Source of the DNA: Saprospiraceae bacterium
GTDB lineage: Bacteria > Bacteroidota > Bacteroidia > Chitinophagales > Saprospiraceae
NCBI GenBank assembly: GCA_016715985.1
Contig: JADJXD010000001.1
Span: 5,146,001 to 5,210,000 of the forward strand
DNA length: 64,000 nucleotides
Reading direction: 5' to 3'
A program made the position numbers and the translations under genes. How positions within the stretch are numbered: position 1 is the stretch's first letter; every line of letters starts with the position of its first letter. Positions 38,301-46,864 of this stretch are shown here, one piece after another. A model generated the notes under the pieces. That model searched no databases, was not told the DNA's origin, and saw nothing but the letters and a program-made list of their open reading frames with translations.

Positions 38301-39801
38301 TGTATCGTCTTAGTAAATCAGGAAAATAACGAATAGGATTGGAAGTCGGGGGTAATGAACGAAATGCTGGTCCTACTGCACTGGTTGAGACGGGCGGCAT
38401 GGTTGCAGCCGCATTATCAACCTGTTCCCAACAATATGTCAGTGCATCACCATCTGCATCAGTCCCGTTTGCCCGGAGATAAAATGCTGTCGAGATGGGC
38501 AATACATAATTGCTCCGGGGAACAGTGACATTGGGTTTGTTATTTTCACGATCGACAATTGTTGCACATGTCCTTCCGGAACCGGTGGCAGTAAATGCTC
38601 CAATTTCACTCAGACTGATAGCATGAAAATATGCGTGACTATTATTTTGAACATTCGGATTGCAAATGCCGGCATAACCCATGATAGTACTGGCGCTTCC
38701 AGGTTCCATCGACGTTGAATTATTTCTTTGACAATTATTGTTTTGGGTGTGGTTGGCTCCGAATTGATGTCCCATCTCATGCGCTACAAAGTCTATGGTA
38801 AAAGGATCACCTACAGGAGCAGCACTTCCGGTCACTCCCTGTGCTTTTCTGGAAGTACATGGCGAACCTAAACTTGCAATACCACCACCACCTGTACTGA
38901 ATACGTGTCCGATATCATAGTTGTTAGTTCCGATTCTAGCATTGATTGTGGTTTGATTTTGAGTAAGCATTGCAGAACCATTACTATTAGTATATGGGTC
39001 TGTAGATGCATTCAGAAAGATAAGGGTGTCTGTCTTTTCGACAAGTTTCATCGTGATCGAAAGTTCTTTTTCATAAACACCGTTAACACGTGTCATTGCC
39101 GTATTGTAAGCAGCCAGAACTTTTTCAACTGTTCCACCATGATACTGTGCATATTCACCGGTACAAGCCAAAGCAAGTCTGTAACTTCTCATCATACAAT
39201 CTCCAGGCATATCAGACCTGTCCCCATTTTCCTTAAGTTCATCCGGAAAATGAAGTTCACTCTCTAAACCGTGTTCTTCCCCTACACCACATTTAAAACC
39301 GGTAAATGCAATCGGTTTTTCATAATCATTTTTAAAATAAACGATATAATCATCACTTGAATCAGGCGTGTATGGGTCTATAAAAATACTGTTGGCAGAT
39401 TCTGTAAGTATCATTACATGTATATTGAATGGGGATATACTCATTTTTAGATAAGCGCCGGGATTCTCAATTCCCATACCTGTATATGAGGTGAATCCGG
39501 GATATTTTTGGGATAAACCAGGTTCGAAAATGGAAGCTTCTTTTACCTTAAACGATTGAGTAGTTCCATCCGGCATAGGAAAAATCCAGATTGCAGATTC
39601 TCTTGATTTGTTTTTATTAAGTTGCGTTTCTTCTTTAAATTTTGTAAAATTGAATTTTAAAACACTATACTTTCGAGGTTTAACGACACGATTTGTTTGC
39701 TCATTTCTTAATGATAATTCATCTGAAGGCGCCCAGTAATTGGTTTGTGCAAATAAAATTTGAACGCATAAAATAAATGCAGTGGATATTAAGAATCGCA
39801 T
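35356..39801 (-). CDS. Secreted reprolysin-like (M12B) metalloprotease with SprB-like repeats and type A T9SS domain
   Basis: 1,481 residues from the ATG at 39801. I prefer this start to one 15 codons upstream because it gives the signal peptide MRFLISTAFILCVQILFAQ. The zinc site HEMGHQFGANH (HExxHxxGxxH, ~residue 340) lies in a catalytic domain with a downstream Met-turn-like region (EPGSASTIMGYAGIC). Further on are an Ig-like/SSNF domain (~560-650), a fibronectin-like segment with YEIQISDNPIF (~800), a cadherin-like part and at least four SprB-like repeats (GGTAPYTFS, GGIPPYVYK, GKPPFSFHL and GTPPYNYSL). The C-terminal ~80 residues (LLIFPNPGQGIFNLK ... GKYLLRYIEG) are a type A T9SS sorting domain. 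It is predicted to be a cell-surface or secreted protease. Substrate unknown. Confidence 0.9.
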   Translation of the reverse strand: MRFLISTAFILCVQILFAQTNYWAPSDELSLRNEQTNRVVKPRKYSVLKFNFTKFKEETQLNKNKSRESAIWIFPMPDGTTQSFKVKEASIFEPGLSQKYPGFTSYTGMGIENPGAYLKMSISPFNIHVMILTESANSIFIDPYTPDSSDDYIVYFKNDYEKPIAFTGFKCGVGEEHGLESELHFPDELKENGDRSDMPGDCMMRSYRLALACTGEYAQYHGGTVEKVLAAYNTAMTRVNGVYEKELSITMKLVEKTDTLIFLNASTDPYTNSNGSAMLTQNQTTINARIGTNNYDIGHVFSTGGGGIASLGSPCTSRKAQGVTGSAAPVGDPFTIDFVAHEMGHQFGANHTQNNNCQRNNSTSMEPGSASTIMGYAGICNPNVQNNSHAYFHAISLSEIGAFTATGSGRTCATIVDRENNKPNVTVPRSNYVLPISTAFYLRANGTDADGDALTYCWEQVDNAAATMPPVSTSAVGPAFRSLPPTSNPIRYFPDLLRRYNTWEVLPSVTRVMRFRCTVRDNNPLGGCTHEANVQINFNNAAGPFVVTYPNVSSVNWKVGSTQKVTWNVASTNNAPINCAMVDILLSTDGGATYPDTLVTGVPNTGEYDIFVPNRPTTRARIMVVANDNIFYDVSNANFRITSSFNAVPSPEKINFCNETSKSIDINVTKSVAADILVQLEMDASLPPQNFQFSENPVTAPGTSVLNISNLQNLPTGTTQLNITATTLDEKIIFPVFLYKGAKVIPDVDAISPQNNQKGINSANVVFEWTTFEGVNEYEIQISDNPIFQNILQSATVESNNATFQLDNLKVYYWRVRGKSPCGFGSYSDTRAFQTGNPGSPVIINNNLLLINPGEMAIINRNLLDVQSSDPENTRFLITKYTGNGTLILDGQILPYAGSTFTLSEIYSEKLIYFNDGNSDETDSFEFSVIDDQERWSPNNTFNIRIRQANLHAVAFLKKIITCSDTKDGHIFADGFGGTAPYTFSADGLTFQDSPDFDTLTAGTYSITIKDSNGEIFISNSITLAQPPLLTLNVFTQGYNIRATAAGGVGTLEYSLNGTNVGAQNLYLDPGNGDYLVTVTDKNGCVRSSEISLNIPELIITPQVENIVCSGQKGKVTINMEGGIPPYVYKLGTGNFQANKVFNLDAGTYVFSTRDAGGKIILSDSIILTNPEPISVQTTIDRNLLTVNASGGSGALNYSIDGEIYDTKDSFLFDENGKYTVFVKDEVGCVVSFDFEISVLKSAVYTITNVSCIGNADGKLQITPENGKPPFSFHLQSNPDTIFTSENGIFNDLAPGLYMLTITDDNQDSIMDTLWILEPDSLTLTIIVEDNQITLLPFGGTPPYNYSLDNGISFFPFNIFSELPDTTYFLQVVDQKGCTISDTVSIKFTSVDEYSEENVLLIFPNPGQGIFNLKKNDYTDFKGNLTISDILGRVVYSNNFGTPDDNEILVNLENFQDGKYLLRYIEGNKYHQSILVKISLH

Positions 39802-39843
39802 AGTGTTTTGGTTAGGTTTACTAAATCGAAAAATTTTATAAAA

Positions 39844-39851
39844 CAAAAATA
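39844..39851 (-). promoter_or_regulatory. -7 box of the metalloprotease gene
   Basis: On the minus strand TATTTTTG matches TAnnTTTG exactly, 42 bp upstream of the ATG at 39801. Confidence 0.4.
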
Positions 39852-40070
39852 CTGTTTAAGCTCATTATTTTTAGCATTTGGCACATATTTTCTTTTTTAA
39901 CAGGGACCGGAAGACACTTTTACAATTTTTTTAGAAAATTTAGCTTTTAGGATTTGCAATTATTTGAGTGTATATATTTGTTCCTGACTTGTTCGAAAAT
40001 GCCTTTAAAACTATTTTTATTTTGTTGAACTGTATAAATATTTTACTTTTAACTCTAATTTAGAAATATC

Positions 40071-41378
40071 ATGAGAAAGTTAGAGTTGCATTGGAAGATT
40101 TTGATAGGAATGACTTTGGGTTTGTTATTCGGAATATTACTGAGTCAGTTAGGGTTACAGTGGTTGGTAAAAGATTGGATCAAACCCTTTGGAGTAATAT
40201 TTATAAATTTGTTGAAACTGATAGCAATACCTCTTATTTTGGTCTCCCTAATCAAAGGAATTTCTGACTTACATGATATTCAGAAATTTAAAACAATGGG
40301 GGCCAGAACTTTTGGCTTATACATAGTAACTACCGTTTTAGCTGTTATCATCGGCCTTATCATTGTGAATATCATCAGACCGGGTGATTTCGTATCAGCA
40401 GAAACTGTTGCAAAAATATCTGATACATTCAGTACTGATATGGAAACTAAAATTTCAACTGCTGCCACTGTCAAACAAGGTCCTTTACAATTTCTGGTGG
40501 ATGTAGTGCCGGATAATATTTTTGGTGCAGCAAGCAACAATAGCAATATGCTCAAAGTGATCTTTTTTTCTGTATTTTTTGGCATCAGTCTTTTGTTAGT
40601 GGACAAAAAAATTGCTCAACCGGTTACTGACTTTTTTACTGGTATGAATGAAGTAATTATGAAAATGGTGGACCTGATTATGCTGATTGCTCCATATGCA
40701 GTGTTTGCTTTGTTATGTTCATTAATAGCAGAGACCACGAATCCGGATCTTTTTGTAGCATTGAGCTGGTATGTGGTGGCAGTTTCACTTGGGTTGATTT
40801 TGATGTTAATGTTTTACAGTCTGATTGTTTATACCTACGGTAAAATATCACCTGTTACTTTTTTTAAAGCCATGTCCCCTGCACAGTTACTTGCTTTTTC
40901 TACAAGTTCCAGTGCAGCTACTTTACCGGTTACGATGGAAAGGGTAGAAGAGCATCTGGGAGTTGAAAAAGAAGTGACCAGTTTTGTATGTCCTTTAGGT
41001 GCTACCATTAATATGGATGGAACCAGTCTGTATCAGGCAGTGGCGGCTGTATTTATTTGTGAGGCGATGCAATTTGACCTTACATTTTCTGACCAGTTGA
41101 CGATTATTCTGACAGCGACATTGGCATCCATCGGCTCAGCAGCAGTGCCGGGAGCAGGTCTGATCATGTTGGTGGTTGTTTTGGAGAGTGTTGGATTACC
41201 TGCTGATCGGATGGCGGTAGGACTTGCTTTGATTTTCGCTGTGGACAGACCTCTTGATATGTTCAGGACGGTGATCAATGTAACAGGGGATAGTATGGTA
41301 GCTTACATAGTAGGTAAATCATTAGGTAAAGTTAGTGTACCTGCGCCTAAAAATTGGGATGATAACTATAAGTCGTAA
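40071..41378 (+). CDS. Dicarboxylate/amino acid:cation symporter (GltP/DctA family)
   Basis: A 435-residue inner-membrane transporter of the DAACS family, importing glutamate, aspartate or C4-dicarboxylates with H+ or Na+. The hallmark Ser-rich hairpin AFSTSSSAATLPVTMER (~282) and NMDGTSLYQAVAAVFI (~320) are both present, and GSAAVPGAGLIMLVVVLESVGLP and FAVDRPLDMFRTVINVTGDS match the second hairpin and the substrate-binding helix. Eight hydrophobic segments fit the fold. The substrate cannot be fixed from sequence alone. It is a single gene with a gap of 164 bp to the next. Confidence 0.92.
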   Translation: MRKLELHWKILIGMTLGLLFGILLSQLGLQWLVKDWIKPFGVIFINLLKLIAIPLILVSLIKGISDLHDIQKFKTMGARTFGLYIVTTVLAVIIGLIIVNIIRPGDFVSAETVAKISDTFSTDMETKISTAATVKQGPLQFLVDVVPDNIFGAASNNSNMLKVIFFSVFFGISLLLVDKKIAQPVTDFFTGMNEVIMKMVDLIMLIAPYAVFALLCSLIAETTNPDLFVALSWYVVAVSLGLILMLMFYSLIVYTYGKISPVTFFKAMSPAQLLAFSTSSSAATLPVTMERVEEHLGVEKEVTSFVCPLGATINMDGTSLYQAVAAVFICEAMQFDLTFSDQLTIILTATLASIGSAAVPGAGLIMLVVVLESVGLPADRMAVGLALIFAVDRPLDMFRTVINVTGDSMVAYIVGKSLGKVSVPAPKNWDDNYKS

Positions 41379-41542
41379 TCATGGACATATTATAATAAAT
41401 ATCCTAAATTTTTTTGAGTATAATTTTTCAAATAAAATTAATTTCTTAGAACAAAGTGGCTTTAAAATTTATTCATAAAACTTAATATTTATGTTTTTAA
41501 TTTAGTAAAATTACATTTTTTTGTCAATAGTTAAAAATTAAG

Positions 41543-42082
41543 ATGATGAGTTTAGAAAGTATTCTGGGAGTTGGGTCGAGAGTGAAACACCCTGCTTTTG
41601 GAGATGGAGTAGTTGTATCCATTGATGTTGCAGCATATAAAGTCTGCTTTATTACTTATGGAATGAAGCTGGTTGGCAAAGATTATACAGCGTGGGAAAT
41701 TATTGAGAGAATTGAGCCTGAAAATGCTGTCAGTTTTACGGAAGCTGAAAAGTCTTTGATGAAAATCCTTAGAACTTGGTCTGATGTTAATGAAGTGGTC
41801 CCCTTAGGAGATAAATGGAAAAACGGCCTTATGATTTTGAAACCTGAAGACACTTCTCTTAAACCAAAAGAAATTCCAATCGATACATTCTTTCATAAAA
41901 TTGTTATGGTAAGAGATAGATTAAGGGTGATGGAGCAAAGAATTAACAGCAGCAAACTTTCTGATGAAGATAAAGTGAATCTTCAGCAATATATCACCAG
42001 AATTTATGGTAGTCTTACTACATTTAATGTACTTTTCAGACAAAAAGAACACCAATTTGTAGGTGATAAGGGGACAGATTAA
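41543..42082 (+). CDS. Small cytosolic protein with Tudor/CarD-like N-terminal domain
   Basis: 179 residues without a signal peptide. The N-terminal ~45 residues (GSRVKHPAFGDGVVVSIDVAAYKVCFITYGMK) resemble the small beta-barrel (Tudor-like) fold of CarD/CdnL and of the C-terminus of UvrD/PcrA, which bind RNA polymerase. The rest is mostly helical, with a segment (KIVMVRDRLRVMEQRINSSKL) likely to form a coiled coil. Proteins of this layout are frequent in Bacteroidota and lack a described function. RNA polymerase or nucleic-acid binding is an inference from the fold. Two adjacent ATGs begin it (ATGATG). Confidence 0.65.
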   Translation: MMSLESILGVGSRVKHPAFGDGVVVSIDVAAYKVCFITYGMKLVGKDYTAWEIIERIEPENAVSFTEAEKSLMKILRTWSDVNEVVPLGDKWKNGLMILKPEDTSLKPKEIPIDTFFHKIVMVRDRLRVMEQRINSSKLSDEDKVNLQQYITRIYGSLTTFNVLFRQKEHQFVGDKGTD

Positions 42083-42160
42083 TCCATTGATAAAAAACGA
42101 TTGTCTGATAGAATCCCTTTAAGTCATTCATTTTTAAATGGTTTTGTAAATATCAAAATA

Positions 42161-43462
42161 TTGAAAAAATATTGTGTTTTTTTTCTGTTTGTGATTATGG
42201 GTCTGGCATCCTGTGTTCAGCCAAAGCAGACTTTTGAAAAGTTACCTCCCGGAATCTGGAGGGCAACCTTATTGTTGGACAGGCAGCCGGTTCAGAAATA
42301 TGGAGACGACAGAGACATTGCGAAAAAGTTTGATTTTGATTCTGAATTACCTTTTAATTTTGAAGTCATTTATGAAGATGATGATAATTTTTATATCTCT
42401 ATCCATAATGCGGAAGAACGTATCAAAGTAAGTGATATTGTTTTTGGATTGGACAGGTCAACCGCAAAAGACACCGTAATTATTGATTTTCCGGTGTATG
42501 ATACTCAAATCAGAGCTATATACGAAGATGGTGTACTCGAAGGAGAATGGATTGTTTTTTATAAAGAAAACTACAAAATTCCATTTAAAGCGGTTCATGG
42601 TCAGCCACATCGGTTCAATAATGATATCTCGGCCACTGAATTAAATGTAGCCGGCAAATGGGATGTTAAGTTTGCTGTCGGCACTCCTGATGAATATCCC
42701 GCAATTGCGGAATTTAAACAGGAAAATAATATAGTTACGGGCACTTTTCTTACGGAAACCGGAGATTTCAGGTTTCTGGAAGGAGCTTTGATCGGGAGTA
42801 AATTATACTTATCCTGTTTTGATGGTGCACATGCGTTTTTATTTAACGGAAAGCTCATGCCGGACGGATCAATCAGCGGCACATTTCGCTCCGGGAGTCA
42901 ATACACAACCAATTGGGAAGCTACCTTAAACAAGGATGCATCTTTGCAAAATTCGTTTTCACTCACAAAATCCAGAAATGATGAAGCGATCAGTTTTAGT
43001 TTTCCGGATGAAAATGGCAATATGGTCAGTATTCATGATGCCGGATTTCGGGATAAAATTAAACTTATCCAGATAATGGGAACCTGGTGTCCGAATTGTA
43101 TGGACGAGACCTTGTTTTTAAAAGAGTATTTTAAAGAAAATCCTGACACTGCTATAGCTGTCATAAGTATTGCATTTGAACGATATAAAGACACTGAAAA
43201 ATCTTTAGCAGCCATTATGAAATTTAAACAACGATTGAATATTGAACATCCGGTATTATTAGGGGGGTATTATGACAAATCAGAAGCTTCGCTTCAATTA
43301 CCTCAATTGGATAAAATTATTTCTTATCCCACATTACTTTTTGTCAATCGGAACAATAAAATTGTTAAAATACATACGGGATTTAGTGGCCCTGCTACAT
43401 CTGAGTATGCATTATTCAAATCAGAATTTAAACAAATTTTAGAAAGTATCGATAAATTGTAA
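42161..43462 (+). CDS. TlpA-like thioredoxin-fold lipoprotein
   Basis: 433 residues from a TTG at 42161. This start gives a lipoprotein signal MKKYCVFFLFVIMGLASC (Cys18); a TTG 20 codons further upstream also keeps the frame, and no ATG fits. The first ~270 residues form a beta-rich region with no family I can name, though similar regions precede thioredoxin domains in Bacteroidota. The C-terminal ~150 residues are a TlpA/ResA-like thioredoxin with redox motif WCPNC (~309) in IMGTWCPNCMDETLFL and the cis-Pro region ISYPTLLFVN. It is probably anchored in the periplasm for disulphide reduction. The SDR gene starts 3 bp after its stop. Confidence 0.8.
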   Translation: MKKYCVFFLFVIMGLASCVQPKQTFEKLPPGIWRATLLLDRQPVQKYGDDRDIAKKFDFDSELPFNFEVIYEDDDNFYISIHNAEERIKVSDIVFGLDRSTAKDTVIIDFPVYDTQIRAIYEDGVLEGEWIVFYKENYKIPFKAVHGQPHRFNNDISATELNVAGKWDVKFAVGTPDEYPAIAEFKQENNIVTGTFLTETGDFRFLEGALIGSKLYLSCFDGAHAFLFNGKLMPDGSISGTFRSGSQYTTNWEATLNKDASLQNSFSLTKSRNDEAISFSFPDENGNMVSIHDAGFRDKIKLIQIMGTWCPNCMDETLFLKEYFKENPDTAIAVISIAFERYKDTEKSLAAIMKFKQRLNIEHPVLLGGYYDKSEASLQLPQLDKIISYPTLLFVNRNNKIVKIHTGFSGPATSEYALFKSEFKQILESIDKL

Positions 43463-43465
43463 TCT

Positions 43466-44248
43466 ATGAAAGCACCCATTGCTAAATACGCTTTTATAAC
43501 AGGCGCAACATCAGGTATAGGCAAAGCTTCCGCATCTATATTCGCCAAACATGGATATAATGTCATCATAACCGGTAGGAGAAAAGAAAGACTTGAAGAA
43601 CTTAAAAACAAATTGTCGAGGAAATATGGAGTTGATGTTCTTACCCTGAATTTTGATATAAGAGATCAGGATGCTGTCAGAAAAGCCTGGAAGTCTGTAA
43701 AAGGAGATTGGCGAAATGTCGATATTTTGGTAAATAATGCAGGCCTTGCAAAAGGACTCAGTCCGATACACGAAGGTGATTTTACACATTGGGATACAAT
43801 GATTGATACCAATTTGAAGGGACTTTTATATATCACAAGGCTGATTTCTCCCGGAATGGTAGAAAGGAAATCTGGGCACATCATTAATATCTGTTCATCT
43901 GCCGGACATGAAGTTTACCCAAATGGGAATGTGTATGCTGCTACAAAGTTTGGTGTGGACGCATTGACAAAATCTATGCGATTGGATCTTTATAAATATG
44001 GGATAAGAGTAAGTCAGGTTTCTCCCGGTCATGTTGAAGAAACAGAATTTGCATTGGTTAGATTTGACGGAGATGAAAAGAAAGCAGGAATTTACAGCGA
44101 TTTTGTACCGCTTAAGTCCAAAGACATAGCGGATGTGGTTTATTATGTAGCCTCCAGACCAAAACATGTAAACATTCAGGATGTACAGGTATTCAGTACA
44201 CAACAAGCTAGTAATAACTATATTGACAGAAGTGGAAGACCCGAATAA
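43466..44248 (+). CDS. SDR-family NAD(P)-dependent oxidoreductase
   Basis: A 260-residue classical short-chain dehydrogenase of the YdfG/DltE-like group. The NADP motif GATSGIGKASA is at residues 12-22, VNNAGLAKGL (~90) and the active site ICSSAGHEVYPNGNVYAATKFG (Ser near 145, Tyr158, Lys162) are intact, followed by VSPGHVEETEF. Members of this group oxidise 3-hydroxy acids or serine, but the substrate here is not determined. It follows the TlpA-like lipoprotein by 3 bp, likely in one operon, and precedes the cryptochrome by 77 bp. Confidence 0.9.
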   Translation: MKAPIAKYAFITGATSGIGKASASIFAKHGYNVIITGRRKERLEELKNKLSRKYGVDVLTLNFDIRDQDAVRKAWKSVKGDWRNVDILVNNAGLAKGLSPIHEGDFTHWDTMIDTNLKGLLYITRLISPGMVERKSGHIINICSSAGHEVYPNGNVYAATKFGVDALTKSMRLDLYKYGIRVSQVSPGHVEETEFALVRFDGDEKKAGIYSDFVPLKSKDIADVVYYVASRPKHVNIQDVQVFSTQQASNNYIDRSGRPE

Positions 44249-44325
44249 TTTAATGTTTTTTTTTGAATCATTTTACTGCAAATTATAACATTCCTGATAT
44301 TTAGATGTTTTGATGAAAAATTTTA

Positions 44326-45699
44326 ATGATGGGGACTGGAAAAAAAATAATACTCTGGTTTCGAAATGATCTTCGCTTGCATGATAATGAATCGCTCATG
44401 GATGCAATTGAAGCAGGTGCAGAAATTTTACCTGTTTATGTTTTTGATGAAAGAGTATTTAAAGGAACGACAAGTTTCGGATTTGAAAAAACCGGCGTTT
44501 ACAGGTCAAAATTTCTTATTGAAAGTATACAAAATTTGCGGTCTAATCTCAAAGGGAAAGGGGCTGACCTAATTGTCAGAACCGGAAAGCCTGAACAAAT
44601 ATTATATGAAATAGCCAGGGAAGTCAAAAGTGATTGGGTTTTTTGTAATCGGGAGCGAACGGATGAAGAAAGGAAGGTTCAGGACAGATTGGAACAAAAA
44701 CTCTGGTCTATTGGACAAGAGATAAGATTTGCGAGAGGCAAGATGCTTTTATATACTTCAGATCTTCCATTTCCAATTACCCATATGCCGGACACCTTTA
44801 CGAGTTTTCGCAAGGAGGTCGAGAAATTTGTGCCTGTGCGAGAACCTTTACCCAGTCCGGATAGAATTCCATTTCTCAGAACTACCTTAGATCCCGGGGC
44901 TATTCCTGATTTGAAGGACTTTGGTAAAAAAGATTTTTCTGAAAAACATCTGGAACACCAAAAATTTAAAGGGGGTGAAGATGAAGCAATCAAACAATTG
45001 AAATATTACATTTGGGATAGTCGTTTGATTGCAGGATACAAGGAAAGCAGAAATGAATTATTAGGCTGGGACTTTTCGTCCAAGTTTTCTCCCTGGTTGG
45101 CTGCGGGTTGTTTATCACCGAAATTGATTTTCAGCGAATTAAAAAAATTTGAAAATTCAGTTTTGAAAAATGACTCAACTTACTGGCTGTATTTTGAATT
45201 GTTGTGGAGAGATTTTTTCAGACTGATAGCCAAAAAACATGGAAATAAGATATTTCAATATACCGGCACCAGAAGTGTAAGCCCTGAAGGCAGAACGGAT
45301 AAAAATTTGTTTAATAAGTGGGCCAAAGGGAAAACAGGTGTTCCATTTGTGGATGCCAATATGAGACAATTGAATGAAACCGGATTTATGTCCAATCGGG
45401 GAAGACAAAATGTGGCCAGTTTCTTAGCAAAGGATTTAAAAATCAATTGGCTCATGGGAGCGGAATATTTTGAATCCCTTCTGATAGATTATGACCCGTC
45501 TTCCAATTATGGTAACTGGAATTACATTGCAGGAGTAGGGAGTGATCCGAGAGAAGATCGTTATTTTAATATTTCTGTTCAGTCTAAACGATATGATCCT
45601 GATGGAAGCTTTATCAGATATTGGCTTCCCGAATTAAAAAATGCAGATAATAATTTGTTATTTAGTTCTGAGCACAAATTGAATGATCTGGTCGTATAA
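44326..45699 (+). CDS. Cryptochrome-DASH photolyase
   Basis: A 457-residue FAD flavoprotein that repairs cyclobutane dimers in single-stranded DNA or acts as a blue-light sensor. The N-terminal photolyase alpha/beta domain (LWFRNDLRLHDNESL) is followed by the helical FAD domain, with WLYFELLWRDFFRLIAKKHG, NANMRQLNETGFMSNRGRQN and LLIDYDPSSNYGNWNYIAGV, and then DPREDRYFNI, typical of the DASH branch. The second ATG of ATGATG could also serve as start. Light response in this organism is unproven. It stands between the SDR gene and the DUF4412 gene, with a 158-bp gap after it. Confidence 0.93.
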   Translation: MMGTGKKIILWFRNDLRLHDNESLMDAIEAGAEILPVYVFDERVFKGTTSFGFEKTGVYRSKFLIESIQNLRSNLKGKGADLIVRTGKPEQILYEIAREVKSDWVFCNRERTDEERKVQDRLEQKLWSIGQEIRFARGKMLLYTSDLPFPITHMPDTFTSFRKEVEKFVPVREPLPSPDRIPFLRTTLDPGAIPDLKDFGKKDFSEKHLEHQKFKGGEDEAIKQLKYYIWDSRLIAGYKESRNELLGWDFSSKFSPWLAAGCLSPKLIFSELKKFENSVLKNDSTYWLYFELLWRDFFRLIAKKHGNKIFQYTGTRSVSPEGRTDKNLFNKWAKGKTGVPFVDANMRQLNETGFMSNRGRQNVASFLAKDLKINWLMGAEYFESLLIDYDPSSNYGNWNYIAGVGSDPREDRYFNISVQSKRYDPDGSFIRYWLPELKNADNNLLFSSEHKLNDLVV

Positions 45700-45784
45700 T
45701 AATGTTGAAATATAGAATATTTTAGTGTTTTTCAGACTTTTAAACTTAAATTTGCGTTAAAAATCGGGGAAAAGAAACATTTCG

Positions 45785-45792
45785 TATTTTTG
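45785..45792 (+). promoter_or_regulatory. -7 box of the DUF4412 gene
   Basis: TATTTTTG matches TAnnTTTG exactly, 65 bp upstream of the ATG at 45858. Confidence 0.4.
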
Positions 45793-45857
45793 ACCGCTTT
45801 TCTGAATGTTATGTGTTTTACAGTTGACTATTATTTTATAAATTAAAAATTAAACAA

Positions 45858-46568
45858 ATGAAACAATTTATTTTAAACTTCTTTTTGGTTTTATTATCAG
45901 GTACTTTGACGGTTGTAAGTGCCCAAAAAGTATTGGAAACGGGTTCTGTCAAAATGGAAATTACTGCTGTCTCTTCGGATGATCCTCAGATGGCAATGGG
46001 TCTTGAAATGATGAAAGGTTCACAAACAGAGGTGTTTTTTGACAAAGGGAAACATGCAACCTATATGAATATGATGGGTGGTATGATGGAAATTAAAAAT
46101 TATGTGGATGAGAAAGAAAACACAATGAACATGCTTTTTGATATGATGGGTCAGAAAATGTGGATAGAAGCAGCGTTGGAAGATGCACAAAATGCACAGC
46201 AAAAAGAAATCGCTTCAAAATCTGAAATCAAATATGATAAGTCAGATACCAAGAAGGTAATGGGTTACAATTGTTATAAAATGACAGTAACCAATCCTGA
46301 AATGGAAGGGGTAACTCTCACAGGTTATGTGACTGAAGATATAAAAACGAAAGCAAATCTTGCACAGGGATTCCAATCATTGGAGTTTGCGGGTTATCCT
46401 ATGGAGTTCACAGTAGGGAATGCGCAGTTTTCTATGACCATGACTGCAGTGGATATTAAAGAAACGGTAGATGCATCCAAGTTTAAATATGATACCAAAG
46501 GGTACAAAAAAATGACGATGGAAGAATTTCAGAAGAACATGGGTGGAATGGGAGGATTTGGATTTTAG
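45858..46568 (+). CDS. Met-rich DUF4412 secreted protein
   Basis: A 236-residue protein with a clear signal peptide (MKQFILNFFLVLLSGTLTVVSAQ). The mature chain resembles DUF4412, a Bacteroidota family of beta-rich periplasmic or outer-membrane proteins of unknown role. It is notably Met-rich in clusters (MAMGLEMMKGSQ, MNMMGGMMEIKN, MNMLFDMMGQKM) and ends with MGGMGGFGF. Such clusters can bind copper(I) or resist oxidation, but that is conjecture. It is followed by a strong terminator and is probably a single-gene unit. Confidence 0.8.
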   Translation: MKQFILNFFLVLLSGTLTVVSAQKVLETGSVKMEITAVSSDDPQMAMGLEMMKGSQTEVFFDKGKHATYMNMMGGMMEIKNYVDEKENTMNMLFDMMGQKMWIEAALEDAQNAQQKEIASKSEIKYDKSDTKKVMGYNCYKMTVTNPEMEGVTLTGYVTEDIKTKANLAQGFQSLEFAGYPMEFTVGNAQFSMTMTAVDIKETVDASKFKYDTKGYKKMTMEEFQKNMGGMGGFGF

Positions 46569-46596
46569 ATCTCCCAATCATTATAATAATCTAAAT

Positions 46597-46632
46597 AAAA
46601 AGGGGACAATCCATAAAGGTTGTCCCTTTTTT
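46597..46632 (+). terminator. Intrinsic terminator of the DUF4412 gene
   Basis: AAAAGGGGACAA and TTGTCCCTTTTTT form a GC-containing stem (about 11 bp) with a short loop and a T run, 28 bp after the stop codon. Confidence 0.85.
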
Positions 46633-46742
46633 AGTTAACACATTTTGTCGGATATTGTAATTATAAGACATCTGAAAAATTAGTCATTGTATGATTTGGA
46701 ATATAAAAAATCATCACAAAAGCGCAAAATAACATTTAAATT

Positions 46743-46864
46743 TTACCACAAAATAGAAGGCAACTACCTTAAACTAAGCACATTTGTTTTGATTGATTCA
46801 TCCAATTTACATTTGTTGAAAAATAATATCAATCATGACAAAATTAATTATTCTATTCGTAATT
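46743..46864 (+). repeat. Duplicated promoter/N-terminus block, copy 1
   Basis: About 120 bp from TACCACAAAATAG to the first ten codons of the gene at 46835 are nearly identical to 52888-53009, including the promoter and the codons for MTKLIIL. Confidence 0.85.
46783..46815 (+). promoter_or_regulatory. Promoter of the fibre-like gene, copy 1
   Basis: TTTG (46783-46786), 21 bp, TACATTTG (46808-46815): an exact -7 box with a -33 element at the same spacing as in the paralogue at 52928-52960. Conservation of both boxes between two diverged copies supports function. Confidence 0.65.
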
